From the NCBI GenBank assembly GCA_016789495.1, contig JAEUOJ010000051.1, positions 1 through 33,970 on the forward strand: DNA of 33,970 nt, given 5' to 3'. The position numbers were made by a program, and so were the translations under genes. Shown here in pieces: positions 1 to 10,331 of this stretch; positions within the stretch are counted from its first letter, which is position 1; each line of letters opens with the position of its first letter. The notes beneath the pieces were generated by a model. The model did not search any database. It was not told the origin of the DNA and was given only the letters and a program-made list of their open reading frames with translations. This DNA is from Accumulibacter sp. (lineage in GTDB: Bacteria; Pseudomonadota; Gammaproteobacteria; Burkholderiales; Rhodocyclaceae).

Positions 1-1
1 G

Positions 2-775
2 AATCGTAGCTTGGGTAACGCCGCGTATCGTGAATGCGCCGGCAACTACGACTCCCGGCAGTATCTCGATCCCTTGGTCGCTACGCAGGCCATCGGCGGA
101 CAGGTCAACTATTTTTCAGGTGGTGAAGTCGTCGCTCCCGATACCGGCAACAAGACCTTCGTCCTCGCCGATAACGCCGACTACAACGATCGCCTAGCAT
201 TTATACATCCTGATGACATTTTCAATCCCCTGATCAGGCGCCGAGATTTCAACACAGTTATCAGGACGATGCTGGATCATTTCAAAGCCCAGAGCGATGC
301 GATCAAGGCGGAAAACGACGCCATTGCTCTCAGAAACCTGATCAGAATCAATGCCGGGCTGCCATTGGAAGTATTGGAATCGCCCCTGCCGCTCATGGTC
401 ATCGCCGGCAGCAAAGGAACCGACAATCTGTCCTGTCCGGCCGTTGATCTCTTGCACATCTACGACCCGCTGCCGTCCTTTTGTAAGAATTGGAAAGAAA
501 TGCTCTTTCTCACCGAATTGCCGTCACCAGGTCCTATCACCATCGATGGCGCGCCGTCTTCGGAAACTTGCAGTCGGGTGCTGATTTTCAGCGGCCGCAA
601 AACAGCGACGCAAACCCGGTTGACCGCCAGCGACAAGGCGAACAAGAACAATTATCTCGAGTCCCCAAACGCTGCTTCTTTCGCGGTGCCGATCGCCGCT
701 TCCTCCGCCTTCGCGGGAATGAGCCAGTTTGACGTCAACAACCCGAGTACGGATTTGATCAGATGCCTGCTATGA
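2..775 (+). CDS. C-terminal part of a pilin-like / pseudopilin-associated protein (5' partial)
   Basis: The reading frame is open from the left edge of the window to a TGA at 773-775, so the gene starts upstream; an in-frame TTG at 11 has no ribosome binding site and is probably not the start. About 257 residues are visible and contain no recognisable catalytic motif. They have several isolated Cys residues and a hydrophilic, secreted-looking composition, with a short stretch around 'DDIFNPLIRRRDF' reminiscent of the C-terminal region of large pseudopilins. The next gene is a prepilin, and the stop codon overlaps a possible ATG of that gene (ATGA at 772-775). This suggests translational coupling inside a pilus or pseudopilus operon. 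The N-terminal region that would prove pilin identity lies outside the window, so the assignment rests mainly on context. Confidence 0.5.
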   Translation, partial: NRSLGNAAYRECAGNYDSRQYLDPLVATQAIGGQVNYFSGGEVVAPDTGNKTFVLADNADYNDRLAFIHPDDIFNPLIRRRDFNTVIRTMLDHFKAQSDAIKAENDAIALRNLIRINAGLPLEVLESPLPLMVIAGSKGTDNLSCPAVDLLHIYDPLPSFCKNWKEMLFLTELPSPGPITIDGAPSSETCSRVLIFSGRKTATQTRLTASDKANKNNYLESPNAASFAVPIAASSAFAGMSQFDVNNPSTDLIRCLL

Positions 776-1737
776 ACTCTTGGAGCCTGTCGGACTGGGG
801 CTTGATCCACGACGCCGGCGGGCGATGCGGTTCATTTGCCTTCCGTTTCGCGTTACCTCGGCCCGCCATGCGTCTCGAAATCGTCAACAACGATGGTCCT
901 CGCTCTTCCTCGTGGCCGCCGCCGATCCTTGAAATCCGACAGACTCCTGACTTGCGGGCATTATCGGCACGGAACGGCGGTTTCACGCTGACCGAAGTCG
1001 CGGTGGTGCTGATCATCGTCGGCCTGTTGCTTGGCGGCGTGCTGGGCCCGCTCTCGGCGCAGAATGATTTACGCGCCACCAACGAGACCAAAGCGGCCTT
1101 GGCCGAGATTCGTGAAGCGTTATTCGGTTATGCGGCGGCGAAGGGGCGTTTGCCTTGCCCGGCCAATCCCGAGCTGGCCAACAATGATGTGTCCGCCGGC
1201 GTGGAAGGCTCGTATATCTCCACGGGCTGCGCCAATCTCGCCGGCGTGCTGCCCTGGGTGACCCTGGGGGTTGGCGAAACCGACGCCTGGGGGAACCGTT
1301 TCAGTTATGTGGTCAGCACGAAATTCACTCGTCCGCCGCCGCTTGCCGCGTTTGCCTCGGGTGAATGTACCGGCACGCCGCCACCGTCCCTACCCACGTC
1401 CGCGGGTTTCGCCTTATGCACGGTCGGCGATCTCAGTATCGCCAATACCGCCGGCGGCGTCGGCGTGGCTTCGGGTTTGACGGTGGTTGTCGTCTCGCAT
1501 GGCAAGAACGGCGGCGGCGCTTTCTTGACCAGTGGCAAGCAGATCCCGATCAGTAGCGACAACGATGAAATCGAAAATCTGTTGATCAAGGATTCCGCAA
1601 CCGGCAAATGGAAGAACGCAGGCTTCGACAAGGTGTTCATCAAGAAAGCGCCGACCGTCAGCTTCGATGACGAATTGACCTGGATCTCTACCCCGCTGCT
1701 GCTGAGTCGGATGATGAGCGCCGGTAAATTGCCGTGA
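772..1737 (+). CDS. Type IV prepilin / pseudopilin-like protein with N-methylation motif
   Basis: The protein contains a textbook class III leader junction: Gly-Gly followed by FTLTEVAVVLIIVGLLLGG (junction near base 981), that is, cleavage after Gly by a prepilin peptidase, a Glu at mature position 5 and a hydrophobic helix. After the helix come a LPCPA segment and a globular domain of about 230 residues rich in Gly and Ser with several Cys, as in minor pilins or pseudopilins of type IV pili or type II secretion. The start is uncertain. ATG 772 overlaps the upstream stop (ATGA), but it would place about 69 residues before the cleavage site, far longer than usual leaders. ATG 868 (38-residue leader) or TTG 952 (about 10-residue leader) fit the family better; none has a convincing ribosome binding site. 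The protein is probably assembled into, or primes, a pilus-like fibre in the inner membrane and periplasm. Confidence 0.75.
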   Translation: MNSWSLSDWGLIHDAGGRCGSFAFRFALPRPAMRLEIVNNDGPRSSSWPPPILEIRQTPDLRALSARNGGFTLTEVAVVLIIVGLLLGGVLGPLSAQNDLRATNETKAALAEIREALFGYAAAKGRLPCPANPELANNDVSAGVEGSYISTGCANLAGVLPWVTLGVGETDAWGNRFSYVVSTKFTRPPPLAAFASGECTGTPPPSLPTSAGFALCTVGDLSIANTAGGVGVASGLTVVVVSHGKNGGGAFLTSGKQIPISSDNDEIENLLIKDSATGKWKNAGFDKVFIKKAPTVSFDDELTWISTPLLLSRMMSAGKLP

Positions 1738-1979
1738 TCTGGGCTGCGCCGTGCTCGAATATTCTTGGCGGCACGTTTCGGCATCGTGAGATGGAAAGGC
1801 CGGCAGCCCTCCGGCGCTGGCGCCGTGTATCAGCCCAACAACCGGTTGGTCACCCTTCCAAGACGTCGGGCCGACTGGGCAATTCGACCGTCTGTGATTG
1901 CAATCGGCGTCAAGCAAGATAAAGAATCCGACCAGGCAAACACACCATCCTCGGCCAGATGTTCAGATAACCCGTCGTG
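1738..1979. other. Intergenic gap between convergent genes
   Basis: This 242-bp stretch separates the prepilin gene (plus) from the end of the MFS gene (minus). The only structure seen is a short GC palindrome (CGGCGC/GCGCCG near 1813) without a following T-run, so no intrinsic terminator is called. Short open frames here have no coding character. Confidence 0.4.
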
Positions 1980-3311
1980 TCAATTGGATTTGTTTGTTGC
2001 GGTCGAATTCGGGCTCATTTCCTGCCAGATGTTCCGGCAATGCGTTTCCCTGATCAGCCAGGTCGCCAGCGCGCCGAAACCTGCGGTGCCGGCTAGTAGC
2101 AGCAGGCCGGCATGAAAGTCGTCAGGGCGATAGATCCGAGCCCCGTTGGCGCCGACGCCCCCTTGCCAGCTTTGATCAATCACCCAGCCAACCAGCGGTT
2201 GCAGGATCGCCCCGGCGAGAAAGCCGCCCATGTTGATGACGCTGGTCGACATCCCGGACAGTTGCGGCGGATTGACTTCCTTGGCGCAGGCCCAGGTCAG
2301 CGTGAAACTGGCGGTGACCAGGCCCATGACCGCAATCAGACTGTAGGAGACGGACAAGGGCAGGGTACGGGCAGTCAACCACACCAGCCAAATACCGAGA
2401 TAGGCGTGACTGGTGACAATCAGCACCGACTTACGTAGCCTGAGTCGGTCGGAAAGAGCGCCGATGAGCAGGCATCCGATCGCGAACCCGGCAAAATAAA
2501 GGCTGACATGGTTGGTCGCCGTCGCCCGGCTCATGCCGTGCGCCTGGGTCAGAAAGGGCGTGACCCACAAACCGGCAAAGGCAAAAAAGCTGCCGCTGAT
2601 CCCGAAGTTGATGCAGACCAAAGGCCAGGTGGCGCGATTGCGCAAAACCGACAGCAGACCGGACAGGACGATGGTCCGGTCGAAACGCGGTCTGTCGGTG
2701 GCGGCGGTCGGGACGCTGCCGGGCCGGGTCGGTCGGTCGAGCACCCAACGCCAGCATCCGACGCCGAGTATCACCGAAACCACCGCCAGACCGACGAAAA
2801 TGCTACGCCAGCCAACGTGCTGCGCCAGCCAGGACAAGGGCGCGCCGGCGAGCACCGACCCCATGTTGCCGATCAGCATGCAAACACCGACGACACTGGC
2901 GAAGCGTCGATCCTCGAACGACAAGGCGATGATCTTGAGCATGGCGATGAAAGTCACCGACACGCCGAGGCCGATCAGCGTCCGACCGAGCAAGGCCATG
3001 TCGAGATTCGGCGCCAGTCCGAAAAGCAGGCTGCCGCCGCCGCTGACCAGGCCCCCAAGCAGCAAGATCCGGCGGGGTCCGAGGGTGTCGACCAGAATGC
3101 CGGTCGGTACCTGCATCACCGTGTAGACATAAAAATAGGTTGCGGCCAGCACGCCGAGTGAGGCGGCGTTGGTGTTGAATGCAGCCACCAGATCGGCAGC
3201 GATCCCGGCGGGCGCGAACCGTTGGAAAAAGGACAGAACATACGCGATGACGACGACCGTCATCGCCAAGGTGCGCTGCCGTTCTTGCCGGCCAGTGGTT
3301 TCCACGCTCAT
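1980..3311 (-). CDS. Major facilitator superfamily transporter
   Basis: This is a polytopic membrane protein of about 443 residues with twelve hydrophobic segments. The N-terminal half carries an MFS-like loop between helices 2 and 3 ('GILVDTLGPRR', corresponding to the GxLxDRxGRR motif) and the usual central hydrophilic loop near residue 200. The overall pattern resembles the anion:cation symporter and hexuronate/galactonate-type MFS groups, but the substrate cannot be read from the sequence. I chose the ATG at 3309-3311 because the minus strand has GGGGGAGG eight bases before it; the frame could extend six codons further upstream but without a ribosome binding site. The gene lies 83 bp downstream of the chemoreceptor gene on the same strand and may be co-transcribed with it. 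The pairing could mean uptake of, and taxis toward, the same compound, but that is inference. Confidence 0.85.
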   Translation of the reverse strand: MSVETTGRQERQRTLAMTVVVIAYVLSFFQRFAPAGIAADLVAAFNTNAASLGVLAATYFYVYTVMQVPTGILVDTLGPRRILLLGGLVSGGGSLLFGLAPNLDMALLGRTLIGLGVSVTFIAMLKIIALSFEDRRFASVVGVCMLIGNMGSVLAGAPLSWLAQHVGWRSIFVGLAVVSVILGVGCWRWVLDRPTRPGSVPTAATDRPRFDRTIVLSGLLSVLRNRATWPLVCINFGISGSFFAFAGLWVTPFLTQAHGMSRATATNHVSLYFAGFAIGCLLIGALSDRLRLRKSVLIVTSHAYLGIWLVWLTARTLPLSVSYSLIAVMGLVTASFTLTWACAKEVNPPQLSGMSTSVINMGGFLAGAILQPLVGWVIDQSWQGGVGANGARIYRPDDFHAGLLLLAGTAGFGALATWLIRETHCRNIWQEMSPNSTATNKSN

Positions 3312-3394
3312 TGATCGCCTCCCCCGCATCTACCGTATGCAGGGGATGTTACTACCGACCGCCGATAGTCGCTATTGATGCGGTCGTGGCTCGC

Positions 3395-5554
3395 TCAGGT
3401 TAATCCGCGGGCGGCCAGATCGTTGCCCAAGGCACGGTCGACTTTCAGGATGTGCTTGATCAGCCAGTCACGCAGGAAAAGCATCAGTTCGACCGTCACG
3501 GCCTCGCCGGCCTGATAGCGATTCTTGAACCGGCTGACGTCTTCGATCAGCCGCTGATGGGCGGCGACATGGGCCTCGCGCTGCGAATACTGATGGGTGT
3601 TCATCAGTCTTTCTTCGAATGCGAAATGATTGACGGTGTAGTCGATCAATTCGTCGAGCAGTGTTCCGCAGGCTGCGCGCCCGGCGCCGACGCTGATGGC
3701 CTGATTCAGGCGATTGGCGATTTCGATCAGTTTGCGATGTTGTTTGTCGATTTCCGCATGGCCCGACGACAGAATGTTCGACCATTGCAGTAGCGGCTTG
3801 ATCTGGTTGTTCGTGGTACTCGTCGGATCACTGGCAATTTCACCGACATTAAAACGCTGGACCATCGCGAATAGAGCGCTGGCTGCTTGTTCGAGTTCGG
3901 TGGCGGTTGACAACGACTGTTTCATCACCATGTCGGTTTCCCCGGAAGCGTCCCTTACCGTGTCGACATGGGCGACGATGTCCTCGATCCGCCGACTTTG
4001 CTCGCGCATTGCGCCGGCGAGCGCACACATTTTCCGTAAGGTATCCTGGGCATGATCTTCGATGCTCGACAAGGTTTCGGCGGCGGCTTGCGCCTGGTTG
4101 ACGCCGCCGGCGATCACCGGCGCCGCGGCGTTCATGCTTGCGATGGCCGTTTCGGCATCGCTGCGGACGGTGGCCAGGATGTCGCCTATTTCACTGGTCG
4201 CCCTGCCAGTCCGTTCCGCCAGCTTTCGCACCTCGTCGGCGACCACCGCGAAACCTCGTCCCTGCTCGCCGGCACGCGCCGCCTCGATCGCCGCATTGAG
4301 GGCCAACAGATTGGTCTGATCGGCGATTTCCTTGATCACCTGTGCCATCTGGCCGATCTTGCCGGTACTGGTCACCAGCCGCGACACTTGTTCCGACGAC
4401 GTAGCAACCGTCTTGGCGATCACTTCCATCTCGCCGGCCACTTTGCCCGCCGAGGCGGCGCCGTCGTGCGCCTGCTGTGCCACCTCCTGCGAGCCTTGCT
4501 CGGTGGCCTGGACCAGGCCATTCACGGTCTCGACGTTCGCCGACAACTCGCTGATCGTGGCGCGGGTATTTTCGATCACCGTCGCCTGGACTTGCGTGGC
4601 GAGATTGATCTGGTTCGACTCGGAGGAAAGCCTCTCGAGGCCCGAACGCACTTGCCCGGCATGGACGAAAATGTTGCGCAGCATTTCCCTGAGGCTGGTT
4701 TGCATCTGCGCCAATACATACAGCACGCTATGGCGATCATCCTTCATGAGATGAATGTCGTGAGTCAGATCCCCCTGCGCCACTTTTCCTGCCGCGTGCA
4801 GCGCTACTCGAGGGTCGCCGCCGAATTCGCTGACGATGCTCTTGCGCACCGCCAGACCGACGATCAGCAAACCGATGGTGACCAGCAAGGCGATGCCGAG
4901 CGAGAATTTGGCATTTTCCTGGAAAATCCGGTCCACGTCGTCGATGTAAATTCCTGAACCGATCACCCAGCCCCAGGGTTCGAATTTTTTAACATAGGAA
5001 AGTTTTTTGAACAGTTCGTTGCTGACCCCACCGCCAGGCAGCGGCTTGGGCCACAAGTATTCGACAAATCCGTCGCCCGCCTTGTCGACGACTTCGTTGA
5101 AACTGACAAACAGGTTCTTTCCGGAGATGGCGACTCTTTCCCCAGCCATGCCGGCCTGTTGCGAAATCGCCTTATCAAAGCGTGCTTCGTCGAGCACTTT
5201 GCCGTCGAGGGCTGGCACGGCCGGATGCATGACCATTTTCGGAACCGGTTTGCTAAGATCGTTGATCCAGAAATATTCGGTCTTCTCGTAGCGCAAGTGC
5301 TTGATCGTGGCTATCGCCTGCCGCTTGGCTTCGTCATCGCCAAGCGTGCCGGCCTTGTACAACCCGTGGTAATGGTCGAGCACGCCAAACGCCGCTTCGA
5401 CCAGATGCCGGGTCTTGAGCTGGCGATCTTCGTATAGCACCGCCCGAATGGAAATCAGGTTTTGCCAGACCAAGACCAGCATGGCCAGCAAAGCCAGCGC
5501 GGCCATCAGCGACAGACGACTACGGAGGCTCCGACGGCGCAAAAAAGACATCAT
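3395..5554 (-). CDS. Methyl-accepting chemotaxis protein with sCache sensor and C-terminal hemerythrin domain
   Basis: The 719-residue receptor has these parts in order: a basic N-terminus and first membrane helix (about 15-35); a periplasmic single Cache (sCache_2-like) domain (about 40-212) with the 'YFWINDL' and '[12 protein letters not shown]' signatures; a second helix (about 218-237); a HAMP-like linker; and a signalling helical hairpin whose tip ([21 protein letters not shown]) spans about 410-430. The C-terminus (about 588-712) is a bacteriohemerythrin. It retains the expected di-iron ligands H606, H643, E647, H662, H666, H701 and D706. Hemerythrin-tailed receptors are known as oxygen or redox sensors (DcrH family), so this protein probably integrates a periplasmic ligand with cytoplasmic oxygen. 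The start ATG 5554 is preceded on the minus strand by GGGAG at suitable spacing. Confidence 0.93.
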   Translation of the reverse strand: MMSFLRRRSLRSRLSLMAALALLAMLVLVWQNLISIRAVLYEDRQLKTRHLVEAAFGVLDHYHGLYKAGTLGDDEAKRQAIATIKHLRYEKTEYFWINDLSKPVPKMVMHPAVPALDGKVLDEARFDKAISQQAGMAGERVAISGKNLFVSFNEVVDKAGDGFVEYLWPKPLPGGGVSNELFKKLSYVKKFEPWGWVIGSGIYIDDVDRIFQENAKFSLGIALLVTIGLLIVGLAVRKSIVSEFGGDPRVALHAAGKVAQGDLTHDIHLMKDDRHSVLYVLAQMQTSLREMLRNIFVHAGQVRSGLERLSSESNQINLATQVQATVIENTRATISELSANVETVNGLVQATEQGSQEVAQQAHDGAASAGKVAGEMEVIAKTVATSSEQVSRLVTSTGKIGQMAQVIKEIADQTNLLALNAAIEAARAGEQGRGFAVVADEVRKLAERTGRATSEIGDILATVRSDAETAIASMNAAAPVIAGGVNQAQAAAETLSSIEDHAQDTLRKMCALAGAMREQSRRIEDIVAHVDTVRDASGETDMVMKQSLSTATELEQAASALFAMVQRFNVGEIASDPTSTTNNQIKPLLQWSNILSSGHAEIDKQHRKLIEIANRLNQAISVGAGRAACGTLLDELIDYTVNHFAFEERLMNTHQYSQREAHVAAHQRLIEDVSRFKNRYQAGEAVTVELMLFLRDWLIKHILKVDRALGNDLAARGLT

Positions 5555-5592
5555 CTCGATCTCCCGCGATTAGAGTCAATAAATCATGCTGG

Positions 5593-5621
5593 ACTATTCG
5601 TCTCGATGATGCAACTGCCAA
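5593..5621 (-). promoter_or_regulatory. Candidate sigma-70 promoter of the chemoreceptor gene
   Basis: On the minus strand, TTGGCA (5616-5621) is followed after 17 bases by AATAGT (5593-5598), about 40 bases before the chemoreceptor start. The -35 matches 5 of 6 consensus bases and the -10 matches 4 of 6. A FliA-type promoter was looked for and is not convincing. Confidence 0.35.
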
Positions 5622-5690
5622 TTATTTTTTAATGCGGCATTGATGCGCGGCGCCTATCGTGGCGTGGTGATCGTTGAGAGGATTTCTGGG

Positions 5691-5723
5691 AAAAAAAAGC
5701 GTCCGGACCAGCGGTCCGGACGC
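5691..5723 (-). terminator. Intrinsic terminator of icmF
   Basis: A perfect 11-bp GC-rich stem (GCGTCCGGACC / GGTCCGGACGC, 5699-5709 and 5713-5723) with a 3-base loop is followed on the minus strand by eight T residues (5691-5698). It lies 26 bp after the icmF stop and is one of the clearest terminators in the window. Confidence 0.92.
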
Positions 5724-5748
5724 CTGCTGACGGTGAGCCCAGCCGGAA

Positions 5749-8700
5749 TTACATGCTGCGCCGGTACTGGCCGCCGACGTCGTAGAGGGCCGTGGTGATC
5801 TGTCCCAGCGAGCAGTAGCGGACAGCGTCGATCAGTACCGCGAAAACGTTGCCGTTGTCGATCACCGTCTGCTTCAGCCGCTCGAGCATCGCCGCCGATT
5901 CGCCGGCGTTGCGTTGCTGGAACGCCTGTAGGCGGGTCAGTTGCGACTGTTTTTCCTCTTCGGTCGACCGGGCCAGTTCGATCTCGACCTGCGCGTCGCC
6001 CTGCGGATTGCGGAAGGTGTTGACGCCGACGATCGGGAACGAACCATCGTGTTTCTTGTGCTCGTAATACAGTGATTCTTCCTGGATCTTGCCGCGTTGG
6101 TAGCCGGTTTCCATGGCGCCGAGCACGCCGCCGCGCGAGGCGATTGCTTCGAACTCCTTGAGCACCGCCTCCTCGACCAGATCGGTGAGTTCGTCGATGA
6201 TGAACGATCCCTGGTTCGGGTTCTCGTTCATCGCCAGACCCCATTCGCGGTTGATGATCAACTGGATGGCCATCGCGCGGCGCACCGATTCCTCGGTCGG
6301 GGTGGTGATCGCTTCGTCGTAGGCGTTGGTGTGCAGCGAATTGCAGTTGTCGTAGATGGCGATCAGCGCCTGCAGCGTGGTGCGGATGTCGTTGAACGCC
6401 ATTTCCTGGGCGTGTAGCGAGCGGCCGGAGGTCTGGATGTGGTATTTCAGTTTCTGGCTACGTTCGTTGGCGCCGTATTTGTTCTTCATCGCCACCGCCC
6501 AGATGCGGCGGGCGACGCGACCGATGACCGAGTACTCGGGGTCCATGCCGTTGCTGAAGAAAAACGACAGGTTTGGCGCGAAGTCGTCGATGTGCATGCC
6601 GCGCGCCAGATAGGCTTCGACATAGGTAAATCCGTTGGCCAGCGTAAACGCCAGTTGCGAGATCGGGTTGGCGCCCGCTTCGGCGATGTGATAGCCGGAA
6701 ATCGACACCGAGTAAAAGTTGCCGATGTTGTTGTGGACGAAGAACTCCTGAATGTCGCCCATCATCTTCAGCGCGAATTCGGTCGAGAAGATGCAGGTGT
6801 TCTGGCCCTGATCCTCTTTGAGGATGTCCGCCTGCACCGTTCCGCGGACATTGGCCAGCACCCAGGTGCGGATTTTCTGGATTTCATCCTCGGTCGGGTC
6901 GCGGCCGTTGTCGGCGCGGAATTTGTCGATCTGCTGGTCGATGGCGGTGTTGAAGAACATCGACAGGATGATCGGTGCCGGTCCGTTGATCGTCAGCGAT
7001 ACCGAAGTGGTCGGCGCGCAGAGCGCAAAACCGTCGAACAGCACTTTCATGTCGTCGAGCGTGGCGATCGAGACGCCGGAATTGCCGACCTTGCCGTAGA
7101 TGTCGGGTCGGGCGTCGGGATCGCAGCCGTAGAGGGTCACCGAATCGAAAGCGGTCGATAGCCGCTTCGCCGGCATGCCCTCGGACACTTTCTTGAATCG
7201 GCGATTGGTACGGAACGCATCGCCTTCGCCGGCGAACATCCGCGTCGGGTCTTCATTTTCGCGCTTGAAGGCGAATACCCCGGCAGTGAACGGGAAGGCG
7301 CCCGGAATGTTTTCCTTCATCAGGAAGCGCAGCACCTCGCCGTCGTCGGTGTAGGTGGGCAGCGAAACCTTACGGATCCGCGTCCCGGACAGCGAGTTGT
7401 TGGTCAGCCGGGTGCGAATCTCCTTGTCGCGGATCTTGACCACATACTCGTCCTGTGCGTACAGCTCGACGGTTTTTGGCCACATGTCCAGCAATTTGCG
7501 TGCCCGCGGGTCGAGCTGACCTTCTTTCAGCGAAATCAGGTCGTCAAAGTCGCCGGCGGCCTTGCCGCAGGACTGGAACAATCCTTTGGCGATAAGCAGC
7601 GACTGCCGTTGTCGGGCGATGGTCGCCTGTTCGGCGGTGTGCGCGTGGTACGCCCTGACGGTTTCGGCGATCTCGGCGAGATAGCGCACGCGCGGCGCCG
7701 GGACGATCGCCCGCTGATTGGACGATTGGCGGACCGACACTAGGGGCAGCTTGCCCTTTTTCAGCTTCAGGCCGAGGGCGTTGAGTTTTGGCGCAATCGC
7801 CTGGTACAGGGCGGTGATCCCATCGTCGTTGAAGCGGGCGGCCATCGTCCCGAAAACCGGCATCTCCTCGGGACTCTGCGAGAACGCCTCATGATTGCGC
7901 TGATACTGTTTGCGCACATCGCGCAACGCATCGTCAGCACCTTTGCGGTCGAACTTGTTGATCGCCACGAAGTCAGCGAAATCGAGCATGTCGATTTTTT
8001 CGAGTTGCGAAGCGGCGCCGAATTCGGGGGTCATCACGTACAGCGATACATCGACCAGCGGCACGATCGCCGCGTTGCCCTGGCCGATGCCGGAGGTTTC
8101 GACGATCACCAGGTCGAAGCCAGCCAGTTTGCAGGCGGCGATCACTTCGGGCAGCGCCAAGGACAGTTCCGAGCCGGTGTCTCGTGTTGCCAGCGAACGC
8201 ATGAAGATGTTCGGGTGTTCGATGGCGTTCATCCGGATCCGATCGCCGAGCAATGCGCCGCCAGTGCGCTTGCGCGACGGATCGATCGAAACGATCGCCA
8301 TCTTGATCGACTCGCCTTGATCGAGCCGGAAGCGGCGCACCAGTTCGTCGGTCAACGACGATTTGCCGGCTCCGCCGGTGCCGGTGATGCCGAGGGCCGG
8401 TACTTTGACGCTGGCCGCGGCATGGACGATTTTCTTGCGCAGCGCCTCGGGATAGGTGCCGTTCTCGAGCGCGGTGATCACTTGCGCCAACTTGCGGCGA
8501 TCGCCGGCCTTCAATGCCGCCAGCACGGCGTCGGCGTCCTGCGGCGCCTGCGTCGAGAGATCGACATCGGCAGTGGCCACTACTTCATTGATCATCCCTT
8601 GCAAGCCCATGGATTGCCCATCTTCAGGCGAGTAGATGCGGGCTACCCCATAGGCGTGTAGCTCTTCGATTTCGCTGGGAACGATCACGCCGCCACCGCC

Positions 8701-9015
8701 ACCGAAAACCTTGATGTTTGCGCCGCCGCCGGCTTTCAACAGGTCGATCATGTACTTGAAGAATTCGACATGGCCGCCCTGATACGAGGTGATGGCGATC
8801 CCCTGCACGTCTTCCTGAAGCGCGGCATTGACGATTTCCTGGACGGAACGGTTATGACCCAGATGAATGACTTCGGCGCCAGTCGCCTGAAGGATGCGAC
8901 GCATGATGTTGATCGAGGCATCGTGCCCATCGAACAGCGAAGCCGCGGTAACGAAACGCACTTTGTTCTTGGGCTTGTAAGGCAGCAGTTTTTTGGCGAT
9001 GGAAAGGTCGGTCAT
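5749..9015 (-). CDS. icmF: Fused isobutyryl-CoA mutase (IcmF)
   Basis: This 1088-residue adenosylcobalamin enzyme interconverts isobutyryl-CoA and n-butyryl-CoA (or related acyl-CoAs). The N-terminal B12-binding domain (about 18-145) carries DGHD with the cobalt-coordinating His at residue 31. It is followed by a MeaB-type GTPase chaperone (about 200-415) with the P-loop GTGGAGKSS at 212-220. After a linker comes the mutase barrel from about residue 520, with '[11 protein letters not shown]' and '[14 protein letters not shown]' as in IcmF rather than methylmalonyl-CoA mutase. The B12-GTPase-mutase fusion order and the length are diagnostic of IcmF. ATG 9015 is preceded by a GGAG-like site. 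The gene has its own strong terminator and stands alone, divergent from an AraC-family regulator that is the natural candidate to control it. The pivalyl-CoA mutase variants of this family cannot be excluded. Confidence 0.93.
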   Translation of the reverse strand: MTDLSIAKKLLPYKPKNKVRFVTAASLFDGHDASINIMRRILQATGAEVIHLGHNRSVQEIVNAALQEDVQGIAITSYQGGHVEFFKYMIDLLKAGGGANIKVFGGGGGVIVPSEIEELHAYGVARIYSPEDGQSMGLQGMINEVVATADVDLSTQAPQDADAVLAALKAGDRRKLAQVITALENGTYPEALRKKIVHAAASVKVPALGITGTGGAGKSSLTDELVRRFRLDQGESIKMAIVSIDPSRKRTGGALLGDRIRMNAIEHPNIFMRSLATRDTGSELSLALPEVIAACKLAGFDLVIVETSGIGQGNAAIVPLVDVSLYVMTPEFGAASQLEKIDMLDFADFVAINKFDRKGADDALRDVRKQYQRNHEAFSQSPEEMPVFGTMAARFNDDGITALYQAIAPKLNALGLKLKKGKLPLVSVRQSSNQRAIVPAPRVRYLAEIAETVRAYHAHTAEQATIARQRQSLLIAKGLFQSCGKAAGDFDDLISLKEGQLDPRARKLLDMWPKTVELYAQDEYVVKIRDKEIRTRLTNNSLSGTRIRKVSLPTYTDDGEVLRFLMKENIPGAFPFTAGVFAFKRENEDPTRMFAGEGDAFRTNRRFKKVSEGMPAKRLSTAFDSVTLYGCDPDARPDIYGKVGNSGVSIATLDDMKVLFDGFALCAPTTSVSLTINGPAPIILSMFFNTAIDQQIDKFRADNGRDPTEDEIQKIRTWVLANVRGTVQADILKEDQGQNTCIFSTEFALKMMGDIQEFFVHNNIGNFYSVSISGYHIAEAGANPISQLAFTLANGFTYVEAYLARGMHIDDFAPNLSFFFSNGMDPEYSVIGRVARRIWAVAMKNKYGANERSQKLKYHIQTSGRSLHAQEMAFNDIRTTLQALIAIYDNCNSLHTNAYDEAITTPTEESVRRAMAIQLIINREWGLAMNENPNQGSFIIDELTDLVEEAVLKEFEAIASRGGVLGAMETGYQRGKIQEESLYYEHKKHDGSFPIVGVNTFRNPQGDAQVEIELARSTEEEKQSQLTRLQAFQQRNAGESAAMLERLKQTVIDNGNVFAVLIDAVRYCSLGQITTALYDVGGQYRRSM

Positions 9016-9203
9016 GACGTTCGGTCTCCACGAAATCGGACAGTGTTCCGGCGAAAGGTGCCGTACCAGGAATGACGCTCAGCGCACCAGGACGCCCATG
9101 GTAGAAAGTTGTGACCAAGAATGCCACTACCCAATATGCCGTCGACCATGTAAAAATGGCCAAATTGAACTATTTCGTCGATACACGGGCGGGGCAGGGA
9201 TGA
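9016..9203. promoter_or_regulatory. Divergent icmF / araC-type regulator control region
   Basis: This 188-bp region lies between two divergent starts and must hold the promoters of both genes. It is visibly more AT-rich between about 9100 and 9180. Candidate hexamers exist on both strands (for example TTTACA on the minus strand), but no pair with good spacing stands out, so no individual promoter or operator is called. Confidence 0.4.
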
Positions 9204-10331
9204 ATGGCCGACCCTGAGAACACTGCCAGACCGCCGGCGCCAACGAGGTTCTCCAGTGCCGCCGGGAGCGCCGCGCCGCGGGCCACGGTGGCCCTCGCTT
9301 TCGTGCACGGCATGCTGGCCGGCTTGCGGCAAGCTGGCCGTGACCCGGCGCCGCTACTCGAAAAAGCCGGGATCACGCTGCCCGACGCCGGGAATGCGGC
9401 CCAGCGCATCCCTGTCGATCGCTACGCCGAGTTGTACAATCTGATCAACGACGAACTCGACGACGAAGGTTTTGGATTGTTTTCCTCGCCAATTCGCGTC
9501 GGCACCTTCGAGTTTCTCTGTCGTGGCATCGTTACCGCCCCGACTTTGGCCAAGGCGATCGAGCGCAGCGTCCGTTTCCTGCGGCTTTTTTTGCCCGATC
9601 TCGCCGTGCGCCTGGACGTGCGCGCTGAACAGGCGCAACTGAGCATCCGCGAGGTACGCGCCTTGGCGATCGGTCGAGTGTTCGCCTTCGAGTGGCTGCT
9701 GCGTTTGCTGCACGGCTTGTTTTCATGGCTGGTCGGTCGGCGCCTGGTGCTCGACGCGGTCGCCTTCCCCTACCCCCGGCCGGCGCACGCCGACGACTAT
9801 GCCCTGATTTATACCGCGCGATCGACCTTCGAGGCGCCGGTGCTGACCGCCACTTTTGCCGCCCATCTGCTGGAGTTGCCGATTCACCGCGACGAGGCGG
9901 CGTTGGTAAATTTTCTCGACGGTGCGCCGGGTAAACTGACGACGCTTTACCGGCGCGATCGCGAAATGGTTCTGCGCGTGCGCCATGTCCTGCGCGACGG
10001 CCTGGCGACCGGCGGTTCGCTGCCTGAAGTCGCGCGCGCGCTACATTTGTCGCCACGTACCTTGCATCGCCGCCTGGAGAGCGAAGGGGCCAGCTTCCAG
10101 GCGATCAAGGACGCGCTGCGGCGCGATCTGGCCATCGACCGGCTAGGAAAAGGCCGGCAGACCTTGGCGGCGATTGCCGCCGAACTGGGCTTCGCCGACA
10201 CCGCCGCTTTCTACCGCGCGTTCGTGCGCTGGACGGGTCAGGCGCCGGCGCATTACCGGCGCGGGTTGAAGATCGGCTGCTCAGCGGCCGACGTCGCGGC
10301 CGCCAGTACGGAAAGATTGCCTCAGCGCTGA
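9204..10331 (+). CDS. AraC-family transcriptional regulator (arabinose-binding-like sensor + HTH)
   Basis: The protein has 375 residues. The N-terminal two-thirds matches the ligand-binding domain seen in OruR/ArgR-like AraC regulators ('FVHGMLAGLRQAGRDPAPLLEKAGI', ending about residue 210). The C-terminal 100 residues form the double helix-turn-helix: 'SLPEVARALHLSPRTLHRRL' followed by 'AAIAAELGFADTAAFYRAFVRWTG', the standard AraC signature. The start ATG 9204 follows a GGGGCAGGG site; the ATG at 9200 is out of frame. The gene is divergent from icmF, so it may sense an acyl compound and control that gene. Its last 10 bases overlap the end of the convergent acyltransferase gene. Confidence 0.9.
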   Translation: MADPENTARPPAPTRFSSAAGSAAPRATVALAFVHGMLAGLRQAGRDPAPLLEKAGITLPDAGNAAQRIPVDRYAELYNLINDELDDEGFGLFSSPIRVGTFEFLCRGIVTAPTLAKAIERSVRFLRLFLPDLAVRLDVRAEQAQLSIREVRALAIGRVFAFEWLLRLLHGLFSWLVGRRLVLDAVAFPYPRPAHADDYALIYTARSTFEAPVLTATFAAHLLELPIHRDEAALVNFLDGAPGKLTTLYRRDREMVLRVRHVLRDGLATGGSLPEVARALHLSPRTLHRRLESEGASFQAIKDALRRDLAIDRLGKGRQTLAAIAAELGFADTAAFYRAFVRWTGQAPAHYRRGLKIGCSAADVAAASTERLPQR

